From: JABJAG01 sp965222215
GTDB lineage: Bacteria; Pseudomonadota; Alphaproteobacteria; UBA6615
Length of the DNA: 64,000 nucleotides
Direction of reading: 5' to 3'
NCBI GenBank assembly: GCA_965222215.1
Contig: OZ244931.1
Coordinates: forward strand, 3,658,001-3,722,000
Shown here: positions 53,835 to 62,925 of the stretch, piece by piece
Layout: every line of letters starts with the position of its first letter
How positions within the stretch are numbered: the stretch's first letter is position 1
Notes under the pieces: model-generated
Seen by the model: only the letters and a program-made list of their open reading frames with translations
Database searches by the model: none
Told to the model about the DNA's origin: nothing
Position numbers and translations under genes: made by a program

Positions 53835-54893
53835 ATGAACGACGTCGCCTCATCCGTCAGTTTCGCGACGGTGGCCTCGCGCGGCTATATCGGCCACGCC
53901 GCCGGGCTGATCGTGAACCTGCGCGAGTTCTACCCGGACGCCGAGATCATCGTCTGCGCGCTCGACGCCGAGACCCGCGCGGCCTTCACCGACTGCGGCG
54001 ACGCGAACGTCACCTGCGCCCCGGCGGAAGAGGTCTGGGGCGAAGAGAACTGGCGCAACATCACCAGCCGCATGAGCGTGCCCGAGCGTGCCTTCGCATC
54101 GAAGTCGGCCCTGTCCGCCTGGGCCGTCGAGACCCGCGGCCGGCCGATGCTGCTGCTCGACAGCGACCTGCTGTTCCTCGCCGCGATCGACGATGTGATC
54201 GAGACCCTGAACGCGCACAGCCTGATGCTTGTGCCCGGACGTCACCCGTGGCGCGACTGGCGCAAGACGGCGCAATTCGGCCTGTTCTCCGCCGGCGTGA
54301 TCGGGGTCGGTCCCGGCGGCCTCGACGCCGCAAAGGCCTGGCGCGCGATGTGCTTCGAGGCGTGCATCGCCAGCCCGTTCTCCGACACCTACTACGAACA
54401 GAAGTATCTCGACTTTTTCGTCTCCGACCCCGGGCTGAAGATTCTCAACGACCCGGGCATCAACGTGTCGCAGACCCTGCTCGGCATCCTGACGCCCGAA
54501 AAGGGCGAGGACGGCGCGTGGCGCGTGGCCGGCGGCGCGCCGCTGCGCATGTATCACGCCAGCCGCAGCACCGACGAAAGCATGGAACTCGCCCGCCTCA
54601 AGGCCGACTACAACAAGCGGGGCCTCGAAGCCTTCGGCCTCGCCGGCACCACCGAGGGCCCGCGCGAGGAGCGCACCGGCAACCGGATCGGCTTCGCGAC
54701 CTTCGTGCGCTGGATTCGCGTCGGCGGTTTGCTCGAATCACTTGCCCGGGGGCTGGACGGCCTCAACCGCCGCCTGATTCTCTGGCACCGGGTCCTGACC
54801 CTGAACGACCATTCGCTCGGCGAGCGCATCGCCGAAGCCAGACAGCGCCACAAGCTGCACGCCGCGCTCGAAGACGACAGGAAAACGCCGTGA
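53835..54893 (+). CDS. Putative GT-A-type glycosyltransferase
   Basis: 352 residues. VSFATVASRGYIGHAAGLIVNLREFYPDAEIIVCALD start is like GT8/nucleotide-diphospho-sugar transferases; a DxD-type metal site LLLDSDLLFL lies near residue 110, and SAGVIGVGPGG near 155. C-terminal 60 residues are basic and may contact the membrane. Donor unknown. Overlapped at its end by the next GTG start. Confidence 0.6.
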   Translation: MNDVASSVSFATVASRGYIGHAAGLIVNLREFYPDAEIIVCALDAETRAAFTDCGDANVTCAPAEEVWGEENWRNITSRMSVPERAFASKSALSAWAVETRGRPMLLLDSDLLFLAAIDDVIETLNAHSLMLVPGRHPWRDWRKTAQFGLFSAGVIGVGPGGLDAAKAWRAMCFEACIASPFSDTYYEQKYLDFFVSDPGLKILNDPGINVSQTLLGILTPEKGEDGAWRVAGGAPLRMYHASRSTDESMELARLKADYNKRGLEAFGLAGTTEGPREERTGNRIGFATFVRWIRVGGLLESLARGLDGLNRRLILWHRVLTLNDHSLGERIAEARQRHKLHAALEDDRKTP

Positions 54894-55888
54894 GCCGATA
54901 CACCAATTCCCAGCAGGACCTCGGAACCGCCGACCGCAGCGCCGACGAGACCGCCGTCCGGTCGATGTACGAGGACGCGCCCTATCCCGGCCTGGGCGCG
55001 GACCTGAAGGACCTGGAACCGATGTTCCGCCCGGTCGCCGACAGGCTCCAGGGCCGCGACAATATTCGCTACCTCGATGTCGGCTGCGGCACCGGCCATA
55101 TCCTTGTCGGCGTCGCCAAAAGGCATCCCGGCTGGGCATGCCACGGGATCGACCTGTCCGGCGCGTCACTCGACACGGCGCGGCAGCTGGCGGAGATGCA
55201 CGGCGCCGAGGTCAATCTCGCGCAGGGTAGCTACCTCGACCCGCTGCCGTTCGACGGCGGGCCGTTCGACGTGATGACCGCGCTGGGGACCATCCACCAC
55301 ACCGCCGACCCGATGGCGGCGATGCGCGCACTGCACAAGGAACTTGCCGACGACGGGCTGATGCTGCTCGGCCTCTACGGCTGGCGCTGCGATGCCGGAA
55401 AGTTCGACATCAAGACGGCGCTCGACCTGCTGCAGCCCGACCTCGCCGACCACAACGACCGGTTCGAGCTCTACGACGCGCTGATGCGCCACCGCGAAGG
55501 CCGCTTCATCCATCGCCTCGCCACGACCTCGCTGGCCGACGTCTACTACGGCACGCGCACATGGCTTCGGAACATCCGCCGCCGCGCGCGCAAGGAAAGC
55601 TGGTCGCCGCCCTGGACCGACCGCTACACCGAGCCCACCCCGCCGTGGATCGACCACTACTGCCACCCGTGCGAACGCGCCTACGAGGTGCCGGACGTGC
55701 GCGAGCTGGTCGAGGGCAGCGGCTTCCGGGTGGTGCGCAACCTGCGCCAGGGCATCGAACACCCGCAGCTCATCCCGCCGGAATGGCGCGCGCGCTATGA
55801 CGCGCTCGACGACTGGGGCAAGTGGCGGATGTCGGAGGTCCTCGCCGACGGCGGCGGGTCCTTCGCCATGTGGCTCGCCAAGGCCTGA
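54890..55888 (+). CDS. Class I SAM-dependent methyltransferase
   Basis: 332 residues from GTG 54890. Motif I YLDVGCGTGHILVGVA near residue 62, HGIDLSGASLDTAR near 86, and MTALGTIHHTADP near 127. C-terminal 150 residues are an extra domain. An MYEDAPYPG segment near 22 is typical of a group annotated as tetratricopeptide-linked or generic methyltransferases. Probably methylates a sugar or the carrier end. Last gene before the 197-base gap. Confidence 0.75.
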   Translation: MSRYTNSQQDLGTADRSADETAVRSMYEDAPYPGLGADLKDLEPMFRPVADRLQGRDNIRYLDVGCGTGHILVGVAKRHPGWACHGIDLSGASLDTARQLAEMHGAEVNLAQGSYLDPLPFDGGPFDVMTALGTIHHTADPMAAMRALHKELADDGLMLLGLYGWRCDAGKFDIKTALDLLQPDLADHNDRFELYDALMRHREGRFIHRLATTSLADVYYGTRTWLRNIRRRARKESWSPPWTDRYTEPTPPWIDHYCHPCERAYEVPDVRELVEGSGFRVVRNLRQGIEHPQLIPPEWRARYDALDDWGKWRMSEVLADGGGSFAMWLAKA

Positions 55889-55935
55889 GTTTTCGGTCGA
55901 AGCAACATGTCTGTTTCATCGGTGTGGAAAAAGGC

Positions 55936-56017
55936 CGTCATTGCGAGCGAAGCGAAGCAACCCAGAGCGGGCGTGTCGGCTCTGGATTGCGTCGTCGCGT
56001 TGCGCCTCGCAATGACG
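55936..56017. repeat. Imperfect palindromic repeat (CGTCATTGCGAG family)
   Basis: 82-base inverted repeat in the 197-base gap after the methyltransferase gene. The left arm opens CGTCATTGCGAGCGAAGCGA and the right arm is its imperfect complement, ending CTCGCAATGACG. The outer 12 bases pair perfectly, and CAGAG / CTCTG pair near the loop. This sequence is widespread as an intergenic palindromic repeat in alphaproteobacteria and others. It would form a strong hairpin and may attenuate transcription or protect the mRNA end. The rest of the gap holds nothing else recognisable. Confidence 0.8.
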
Positions 56018-56085
56018 CGTGAAAGAAGTCCCGGCCGGTTGAAGACAGAAGCATCATTTCCAGCCTTGGTCTGAAAGCACTCAAC

Positions 56086-56796
56086 GTGATCAACGCAACA
56101 TCCGAACTGAACTTCCTCTACCGCGGCCTGCGCGCGCTGGTCGGCTTCCGTGCCCGCGCGGCGGTCTCTTGGCTGCGCCACGGCCATGTGGTGCGCGCCC
56201 GCGCGATCCGCGCCTACCTGGCCGACCACCCCGACGGCAAGGTCCACCTCGGCGCGTCCCATCCGCTCGACGGCTGGCTGAATTCCCAGATCCTCGGCGC
56301 GGTGCCGATCGACATCACGCGGCCGCTGCCGTTCCCGGACAACTCGCTGGTGATGATCTATTCCTCGCACCTCGTCGAGCATGTGCACCGCCGCCAGTTC
56401 GAGAAATTCCTCGACGAGTGCGTGCGCGTCCTCAAGCCGGGCGGCGTTCATATCGCCGCGACGCCATCCATCGAGAAGATCGCGAAAACGATCTACGGGC
56501 CGGACAGCCCGGAGAAGGACATGCTGATGGAATCCGGCGCGCGCTTCTATCCGGAGCCGTTCCATACCGAGAGCCAGCAGATCAACGTCACCATGCGTGC
56601 ATTCGGCCATCGATTCCTCTACGACACCGCCTTCATGAAGGAGGCGGGCCGCGCCGCCGGGTTCGCCGAGGTCGAGACCATCGACAATTTCGAGTTGCCG
56701 GACGCGCCACTCAATAACTACGTGCGGGACAAAAAACCGCCACGCTGGAACGCGGAAACGGAGACCTTCCTGTTCCGCGCGCCGTCGCAAGGATAA
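56086..56796 (+). CDS. SAM-dependent methyltransferase-like protein
   Basis: 236 residues from GTG 56086. VHLGASHPLDGWLN near residue 50 replaces motif I, followed by DITRPLPFPDNSLVMIYSSHLVEHVHRRQFEKFLDECVRVLKPGGVHIAATPS, the later motifs of Methyltransf_11 proteins. The GxGxG loop is degenerate, so activity is uncertain; such proteins are common in sugar loci. Ends with APSQG. GTG start is uncertain and no strong ribosome-binding site was seen. Confidence 0.65.
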   Translation: MINATSELNFLYRGLRALVGFRARAAVSWLRHGHVVRARAIRAYLADHPDGKVHLGASHPLDGWLNSQILGAVPIDITRPLPFPDNSLVMIYSSHLVEHVHRRQFEKFLDECVRVLKPGGVHIAATPSIEKIAKTIYGPDSPEKDMLMESGARFYPEPFHTESQQINVTMRAFGHRFLYDTAFMKEAGRAAGFAEVETIDNFELPDAPLNNYVRDKKPPRWNAETETFLFRAPSQG

Positions 56797-56803
56797 GCAG
56801 CGT

Positions 56804-58282
56804 ATGACCCAGGACGTCGAAACACTCACACCCCGCAGCGAGAACACCGACGGGCTGTCGGCGCACAAGCAGGCCGCGCGCGCCCATGCCGACCGGATGG
56901 CCGCCGAACGCGATCGCTGGATCGAGAAGAACAGCGCCTATTACGAAGACGACCGGCGCTACATGCGATTCCTCATCCCCGAGGGCCAGCGCGTCGTCGA
57001 GCTGGGCTGCGGCACGGGCGACCTGCTCGCCGCGCTGAAACCCGCCGAAGGCGTGGGTGTCGACCTCAGCCCCGGCATGGTCGAACAGGCCCGCACGGCG
57101 CACCCCGACCTGGAATTCGTCGCCGGCGATGTCGAGAACCCGGACACGCTGGAGGCCCTCGACGGGCCGTTCGACACAATCGTGGTGTCGGACACCGTCG
57201 GCTGGATGGAAGACATCGCGGCGACCTTCGACGCCATGCACCAGCTGTGCGATGCGGACACCCGGATCGTGATCGCCTACTACTCGAAGCTCTGGGAGCC
57301 GCTGCTGAAGCTCGGCAGCGCGTTCGGCCTGCGGATGCCCCAGGGCCAGCGCCACAACTGGCTGTCGACCAGCGACATCGAGAATCTTCTGGAGACCGCC
57401 GACTACGACGTCATCAAGCGCGAGTGGCGCCAGCTCGTGCCGCGCCACCTGTTCGGCATCGGCCGGCTGATCAACCGCTATATCGCCCCGCTGCCGATCA
57501 TCCGTCGGCTGTGCCTGCGCTACTACCTCGTCGCGCGATCGCAGCGCGCCCAGAAGGCCGAGCCGGTCTCCGTCACGGTGGTCGTCCCCGCGCGCAACGA
57601 AAAGGGCAATGTGGAACCGCTGGTCCAGCGTCTGCCGGTGTTCGGCTCCAAACAGGAAATCCTGTTCGTCGAGGGCAACAGCAGCGACGGCACGGCCGAA
57701 GAGGTCGAGCGCGTCAAGGGCGTCTACCCGGAGCGCAACATCCGCCTGCTGCAACAGGACGGGCGCGGCAAGGCGAACGCCGTCTGGAAAGCCTTCGACA
57801 ACGCCGAGGGCGATGTCCTGATGATCCTCGACGCGGACATGACCGTCATGCCCGAGGACCTGCCGAAGTTTTACGACATGATCGCGTCCGGCAAGGCCGA
57901 GTTCGTCAACGGCTCGCGGCTGGTCTATCCGATGGAGCCGGAAGCCATGCGGCTGCTGAACTTCCTCGCCAACCGGACCTTCTCGCGCATCTTCTCCTAC
58001 CTGCTGAACGAGCGCTTCACCGATACCCTGTGCGGCACCAAGGTTCTTTCGCGCGCGAATTATCGCCGCCTCGACGCCGCGCGCAGCTACTTCGGCGATT
58101 TCGACCCGTTCGGCGACTTCGACCTGATCTTCGGGGCGTCGAAACTGAACCTGAAGATCGCCGAGGTGCCCGTGCGCTACGCCGCGCGGTCCTACGGCGA
58201 GACCCAGATCTCCCGCTTCCGGGACGGCTGGCAGTTGCTGCGCATGGTCGTTTTCGCGTTCCGCAAGTTGAAGGCGCTCTGA
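56804..58282 (+). CDS. Fusion of SAM methyltransferase and family 2 glycosyltransferase
   Basis: 492 residues with two complete domains. Residues about 40-245: methyltransferase with VVELGCGTGDLLAALKP near 64 and VVSDTVGWMEDI near 128. Residues about 254-492: GT-A/GT2 with VTVVVPARNEKGNVEPLVQRL, GRGKANAVWKAF near 323 and the DADMTVM metal site near 345, ending LLRMVVFAFRKLKAL. The GT part is like dolichyl/undecaprenyl-phosphate glycosyltransferases. No stop or frameshift lies between the domains. Perhaps transfers a sugar and caps or methylates it. Confidence 0.82.
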   Translation: MTQDVETLTPRSENTDGLSAHKQAARAHADRMAAERDRWIEKNSAYYEDDRRYMRFLIPEGQRVVELGCGTGDLLAALKPAEGVGVDLSPGMVEQARTAHPDLEFVAGDVENPDTLEALDGPFDTIVVSDTVGWMEDIAATFDAMHQLCDADTRIVIAYYSKLWEPLLKLGSAFGLRMPQGQRHNWLSTSDIENLLETADYDVIKREWRQLVPRHLFGIGRLINRYIAPLPIIRRLCLRYYLVARSQRAQKAEPVSVTVVVPARNEKGNVEPLVQRLPVFGSKQEILFVEGNSSDGTAEEVERVKGVYPERNIRLLQQDGRGKANAVWKAFDNAEGDVLMILDADMTVMPEDLPKFYDMIASGKAEFVNGSRLVYPMEPEAMRLLNFLANRTFSRIFSYLLNERFTDTLCGTKVLSRANYRRLDAARSYFGDFDPFGDFDLIFGASKLNLKIAEVPVRYAARSYGETQISRFRDGWQLLRMVVFAFRKLKAL

Positions 58283-58292
58283 ACCACCTCCC

Positions 58293-59027
58293 ATGCAGCC
58301 GGACCTGAGACCCGCCGATTACCGGACCATCTGGTCCGGCAAGCCGGTGCTGCGCGAAATCTACGGCGACTACTACCGGCGTATCGGGGGCGCGTGCGTA
58401 CCCGGGCGAACGCTGGAGATCGGCGGCGGGTCCGGCAACATGAAGCAGTTCGCCGAAGATGTGGTCTCGACCGACATCGTCGCATCCCCCTGGCTCGACG
58501 CCGTGTGCGACGCGCAGGCATTGCCGTTCGCCGACGGAAGTTTCGCCAACATTGTCATGGTCGACGTCCTGCACCATCTCGCGCGCCCGGCGCGCTTTCT
58601 CGCCGACGCCGAACGGGTGCTGTCGCCCGGCGGGCGGATCGTGATGGTCGAACCCGGAATCACGCCGGTCAGCGGCGCCTTCTTTCGCCTGTTCCACGAC
58701 GAGCCGGTCGACATGCGCGAAGACCCCCTCGACCCCACGCCGCCGCCGGCCAAGGACCCGTTCGAGGGCAACCAGGCGCTGCCGACGCGCCTGTTCGGCC
58801 GCGACCGCGACCGCATGGCCGAATGCGCACCGGGCCTGCGCCTGTTGCGCCGCGACTGGCTGAGCCTGTTCGCCTATCCCCTGTCCGGCGGTTTCCGCGC
58901 CTGGTCGATGCTGCCGGCCGCTCTTGCGCCGGGCCTGCTGAAGGTCGAAAGCGCGCTCCTTCCCGTGCTCGGCCCGGTGATGGGTTTCCGCCTGTTCGCC
59001 GTCATCGAGAAAACCGGAAAGGCCTAG
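58293..59027 (+). CDS. Class I SAM-dependent methyltransferase
   Basis: 244 residues. Motif I TLEIGGGSGNMKQF near residue 40, VVSTDIVASPWLD near 55, FADGSFANIVMVDVLHHLARP near 78, and ERVLSPGGRIVMVEPG near 108. Lipid- or sugar-methyltransferase-like. Its C-terminus has a hydrophobic stretch (ALAPGLLKVESALLPVLGPVMGF) that may rest on the membrane. Six bases before asnB copy 4. Confidence 0.75.
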   Translation: MQPDLRPADYRTIWSGKPVLREIYGDYYRRIGGACVPGRTLEIGGGSGNMKQFAEDVVSTDIVASPWLDAVCDAQALPFADGSFANIVMVDVLHHLARPARFLADAERVLSPGGRIVMVEPGITPVSGAFFRLFHDEPVDMREDPLDPTPPPAKDPFEGNQALPTRLFGRDRDRMAECAPGLRLLRRDWLSLFAYPLSGGFRAWSMLPAALAPGLLKVESALLPVLGPVMGFRLFAVIEKTGKA

Positions 59028-59033
59028 GCGCGC

Positions 59034-61007
59034 ATGTGCGGCATCACCGGGATGTTCGCGCCGGGCGGCGGGCTGAACGCCGACACGCTCAGCGACCGCA
59101 TGGCCGGCGCGTCGGCGACGCTCGCCCATCGCGGGCCGGACGATTCGGGTGTCTGGGTCGACGCCGAAGCCGGCATCGGCCTCGGGCACCGGCGGCTGTC
59201 GATCATCGACCTGTCGGATGCGGCCTGCCAGCCGATGGCATCCGCGTGCGGGCGCTATGTGATCGCCTACAACGGCGAGATCTATAACTTCGCGCAGATG
59301 CGCGACCGGCTCACCGAAAAAGGCCATGCCCTGCGCACCCGCTCGGATACGGAAGCGCTCCTCGAACACATCGCCGCCTTCGGGCTGGAAGACACGTTGC
59401 GCGCGGCCAACGGCATGTTCGCCTTCGCGCTGTGGGACCGGCAGGAACGCACCCTGTCGCTGGCGCGCGACCGCTTCGGCCAGAAGCCGCTCTACTACGG
59501 ATGGGCGGCGGGCGGCTTCGTCTTCGGCTCGGAGCTGAAGGCGATGACCGCGATCCCGGGTTTCGATCGCGGCATCGACCCGGCCGCCGTGTCGCTGCTG
59601 ATGCGGTTCGCCACGATCCCCGCGTCGCACACAATCTATCGCGACGGCTACAAGCTGCCGCCCGCGACGATCCTGACCGTCGATGCAAACGCGGCCGAGA
59701 AAGCGCAGCTGCCCGCGCCCGTCCCCTACTGGTCGGCGGCGGAGGCCGCCCTCGCGGGCACGAAAGACCCCCTCGACCTTTCGGACCTGGACGCCACCAG
59801 CGCGCTGGACCGCGAACTGCAGCGCGCCGTCGGGGCGTGCATGGTCTCCGACGTGCCGCTCGGCGCGTTCCTGTCCGGCGGCATCGACTCCTCGGTCGTG
59901 GTCGCGGCCATGCAGTCGCTGAGCACGCAGCCGGTCCGCACCTTTTCCATCGGGTTCGCCGAAGCGCAGTACAACGAGGCCGACGATGCGGCGGCGGTCG
60001 CGAAACATCTCGGCACCGACCATACGGAACTGACCGTCACGGCCGCGGACGCGCAGGCCGTGATCCCGTCCCTGCCGGACATCTACGACGAGCCGTTCGC
60101 GGATTCGTCACAGATCCCCACCTACCTCGTCTCGAAGCTCGCCCGGGAGAAGGTCACGGTCAGCCTGTCGGGCGACGGGGGCGACGAGGTGTTCGGCGGA
60201 TACAACCGCTACACCTGGGCCGAGAACCTGGCCCGCTCGCTGCGCCCGGTACCGACCCCGCTGCGGCGCGCGATGCGCTCGGGGATCGAGGCCGTGTCAC
60301 CCGGCCGCTGGGACGCGCTCGCCGGGCTCGCCCCGTCGCGGGTCCGGCCCGACCGGTTCGGCGACAAGCTGCACAAGCTGGCGGAGGTTCTCGACGCGCC
60401 GGACTTCGCCGCGATCTACGCCCGGCTGCTCTCCCAGTGGAAAGACCCCGCCCGCGCCGTGCCCGGCGTCGCCCCGTCGGGGCTGCTGGTGGACGACCCG
60501 AACCGCTGGCCGGGCCTGCCGACGCGGGCCGAACAGATCATGCTCCTCGACGCGGTGAACTACCTGCCCGACGACATTCTCGTGAAGCTCGACCGGGCGA
60601 GCATGGCGGTCAGCCTGGAAAGCCGGGTGCCGTTCCTCGACCACGAGCTCTACGCCTTCGCGTGGCGCCTGCCCATGTCCCAGAAAATCCGCGGCAACAC
60701 CCGCAAGTGGATCCTGCGCGAGGTGCTCGCCCGCCGGGTGCCGCGCGCCCTGTTCGAGCGGCCCAAGATGGGCTTCGGGGTGCCCATCGGCGACTGGATG
60801 CGCGGCGACCTGCGCGACTGGGCGGAATCCCTGCTGTCCGAGGCCGCGCTGGCCGATTCGGGCATCCTCGACGCCGCGAACATCCGCAAAGTCTGGCAGG
60901 CGCACCTGTCGGGCACGCGCAACCACCAGTACCTGTTGTGGCCCGTCCTGATGTTCCAGGCGTGGCGAGCGGCGGAATCGGCCGCCGCTACAGATCGCGC
61001 AGCCTGA
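59034..61007 (+). CDS. asnB: Asparagine synthase (glutamine-hydrolysing) family protein, copy 4
   Basis: 657 residues. Cys2 (MCGITGMFAPGG), HRGPDDSG near 33 and YNGEIYNF near 80; PP-loop FLSGGIDSSVV near residue 280; LSGDGGDEVFGGYNRY near 378. Closest of the four to canonical AsnB2-type enzymes (EC 6.3.5.4) of exopolysaccharide loci. Ends the 47-kb block: its last 20 bases overlap the convergent YdcF-like gene. Either makes asparagine or amidates a glycan carboxylate. Confidence 0.88.
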   Translation: MCGITGMFAPGGGLNADTLSDRMAGASATLAHRGPDDSGVWVDAEAGIGLGHRRLSIIDLSDAACQPMASACGRYVIAYNGEIYNFAQMRDRLTEKGHALRTRSDTEALLEHIAAFGLEDTLRAANGMFAFALWDRQERTLSLARDRFGQKPLYYGWAAGGFVFGSELKAMTAIPGFDRGIDPAAVSLLMRFATIPASHTIYRDGYKLPPATILTVDANAAEKAQLPAPVPYWSAAEAALAGTKDPLDLSDLDATSALDRELQRAVGACMVSDVPLGAFLSGGIDSSVVVAAMQSLSTQPVRTFSIGFAEAQYNEADDAAAVAKHLGTDHTELTVTAADAQAVIPSLPDIYDEPFADSSQIPTYLVSKLAREKVTVSLSGDGGDEVFGGYNRYTWAENLARSLRPVPTPLRRAMRSGIEAVSPGRWDALAGLAPSRVRPDRFGDKLHKLAEVLDAPDFAAIYARLLSQWKDPARAVPGVAPSGLLVDDPNRWPGLPTRAEQIMLLDAVNYLPDDILVKLDRASMAVSLESRVPFLDHELYAFAWRLPMSQKIRGNTRKWILREVLARRVPRALFERPKMGFGVPIGDWMRGDLRDWAESLLSEAALADSGILDAANIRKVWQAHLSGTRNHQYLLWPVLMFQAWRAAESAAATDRAA

Positions 61008-61755
61008 TGCGCCCGCTCATGAGGTACCAGCCGATCCCCACATATTCCCGCCACGCGACGCGGACGTTCCCGAGACCGCGGGTGCTCGGCACAAGGTCGA
61101 GCCACGCCGTGCGCACGAGGCGCGGATCGGAAAAACCGCGCGGCGACGCCACGACAACGTCGACCCCGAAGCGGCGGAGCGAAGCGGACATGCGCCAGAT
61201 GTGCGACCGGCTCGTCACCAACAGCACGCGGGGTTGCGCAACCCCGCGTTCGACGAAGTGCACGGCGACGACCTGGGCCGTCTCGAAACTGTCGCGCGCG
61301 GTCGATTCGATCGCGACATCGGCGTCGAACCGGACCAGCCGCTGCAGCGCGACGGCTTCCGGCACCGTCTGGCCCGGAAAAGGCGCCCCGCCGACCACCA
61401 TCAGCGGCAACCCGGTCGCGGCCTGCAGCTGCTGGCCCCGAACCGTGCGGGTGATCGACCCGGCCAGCGGCCACCAGTTGCCCGCGGCATCCTCGAACGC
61501 GCCAGCCAGCGGCACCACGATCGCGTCCAGCCGCGTGACATCCGTAGAGCCCGCGTCGTACTGCGGCGCGCCCCGCTCCAGCCCGCGGAGCATGACCTGC
61601 CCGGTGACCGGCATCGCCCCGACAAGAAGAAGCACGGCCGCCACGGCCATGACGAAGCCTCCGGCCCGCAACCGCACCAGCAGCAGGCCAAGCAGCAGCA
61701 GCCAGACCGCCGGCATCGGCCAGATCACGAAGATGTCGAGCAAGGTGCGCAGCAA
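60988..61755 (-). CDS. YdcF/ElyC-family (DUF218) membrane-anchored protein
   Basis: 255 residues from TTG 61755, with a GGGAGG ribosome-binding site at 61761-61766. Two hydrophobic helices at residues 5-55, then the DUF218 fold: LDAIVVPLAGAF near 77, the conserved LLVTSRSHIWRM near 180. ElyC-type relatives act in envelope or undecaprenyl-phosphate-linked metabolism. It is the only minus-strand gene in the right half. Its start is 13 bases from the start of the divergent GT4 gene. Confidence 0.75.
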   Translation of the reverse strand: MLRTLLDIFVIWPMPAVWLLLLGLLLVRLRAGGFVMAVAAVLLLVGAMPVTGQVMLRGLERGAPQYDAGSTDVTRLDAIVVPLAGAFEDAAGNWWPLAGSITRTVRGQQLQAATGLPLMVVGGAPFPGQTVPEAVALQRLVRFDADVAIESTARDSFETAQVVAVHFVERGVAQPRVLLVTSRSHIWRMSASLRRFGVDVVVASPRGFSDPRLVRTAWLDLVPSTRGLGNVRVAWREYVGIGWYLMSGRIRLRDL

Positions 61756-61767
61756 GGCGGCCTCCCG

Positions 61768-62925
61768 TTGAATGGCGAAAACCTAGCAGAACAGCCCACG
61801 CGCGTGCTGTTCATGGTGCCCCTTCTGGCGGTCGGCGGTGCGGAGAAGCATCTCGCCACCGTGCTGCCGCGCCTGAAGACCAAAGGCTTCGACATCCGCG
61901 TCGTCACCGCGCGCGGCGAGGCCGTGCTGGACCAGAAGCTGCGCGACAACGGGATCCCGGTCATCAACACGCCGGCGGTTCGCCCGTCGCCGCTGCGCCG
62001 GCTCGCCGCGTGCCGGGAGTTCCGGCGGCAAATGCGGTCGTGGCGGCCGCATGTCGTGCATTTCTTCCTGCCGGAGGCCTATATCCTCGGCGGCCTGACC
62101 GCCTGGCTCGCGCGGCACCCGGTGCGCGTGATGAGCCGGCGCAGCCTGAACGTCTACCAGCGCGGCCGGCCGGTCGTCGTGGCGCTGGAGCGTTTCCTGC
62201 ACAAGCGCATGGCCGCCGTGACCGGCAACAGCGAAGCCGTGCGTAAGGAACTGGCCGCCGAAGGGGTGCCGCCCGAGCGCCTGCATGTGATCGCCAACGG
62301 CATCGCCGAGGAAGCGTTCTCGCCGGGCGAGCGGACAGCGGCGCGCGCACGGCTCGGCATCGGCGCGGACACGTTCGTGATGACCTGCGTCGCCAACCTG
62401 ATCCCCTACAAGGGCCACGCCGACCTGATCGACGCGCTCGCCATGGTGAAGGACCGGATGCCGCCCGACTGGCTGGTGCTGCTGGTCGGGCGCGACGACG
62501 GCATCGGCGACGACCTGGCGGCGCGCGCCCGGGACGCCGGGGTCGGTGAGAATATCCGCCTGCTCGGGTTCCGCGACGACCCGGGCGACATTCTGGGCGC
62601 GAGCGACCTCGGCCTGCTGGTCTCCCACGAGGAAGGCTCACCCAACAGCGTGCTGGAAAGCATGGCCGCCGGCCTGCCCATGGTCGTCACCGACGCCGGC
62701 GGGACCGCCGAGGCCGCCATCCACGGCGAGACGGCCCTCGTCGTGCCGCCGCGCGACGCGGGCGCCATCGGCGACGCCATCGCGACGATGGCGGCGGACC
62801 CGGACCGCCGCCGGGCATTCGGCGACGCGGGACGGGCGCGGGCGCAAGGCACCTTCTCTCTGGAAGCCTGTACGAACGCCTATGCGCAATTGTACGAAGG
62901 GCTTCTCAGTCAGGATCGACATTGA
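61768..62925 (+). CDS. GT4-type glycosyltransferase
   Basis: 385 residues from TTG 61768. VLFMVPLLAVGGAEKHLATVLPRL begins the GT-B acceptor half; the donor half has VIANGIAEEAFSPGER near 170, TCVANLIPYKGHADLIDALAMV near 205 and the E-x7-E segment in SHEEGSPNSVLESMAAGLPMVV near 292. The TTG start is the only in-frame choice before the fold. Its own promoter would have to overlap the YdcF-like gene. Its stop overlaps the next ATG (TGATG). Confidence 0.83.
   Translation: MNGENLAEQPTRVLFMVPLLAVGGAEKHLATVLPRLKTKGFDIRVVTARGEAVLDQKLRDNGIPVINTPAVRPSPLRRLAACREFRRQMRSWRPHVVHFFLPEAYILGGLTAWLARHPVRVMSRRSLNVYQRGRPVVVALERFLHKRMAAVTGNSEAVRKELAAEGVPPERLHVIANGIAEEAFSPGERTAARARLGIGADTFVMTCVANLIPYKGHADLIDALAMVKDRMPPDWLVLLVGRDDGIGDDLAARARDAGVGENIRLLGFRDDPGDILGASDLGLLVSHEEGSPNSVLESMAAGLPMVVTDAGGTAEAAIHGETALVVPPRDAGAIGDAIATMAADPDRRRAFGDAGRARAQGTFSLEACTNAYAQLYEGLLSQDRH

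Noticed and set aside
59432..61771. Plus-strand open frame of about 779 codons overlapping asnB copy 4 and the YdcF-like gene
   Set aside because: Arg/Pro-rich out-of-frame translation with no family likeness; asnB has its catalytic motifs in the other frame.
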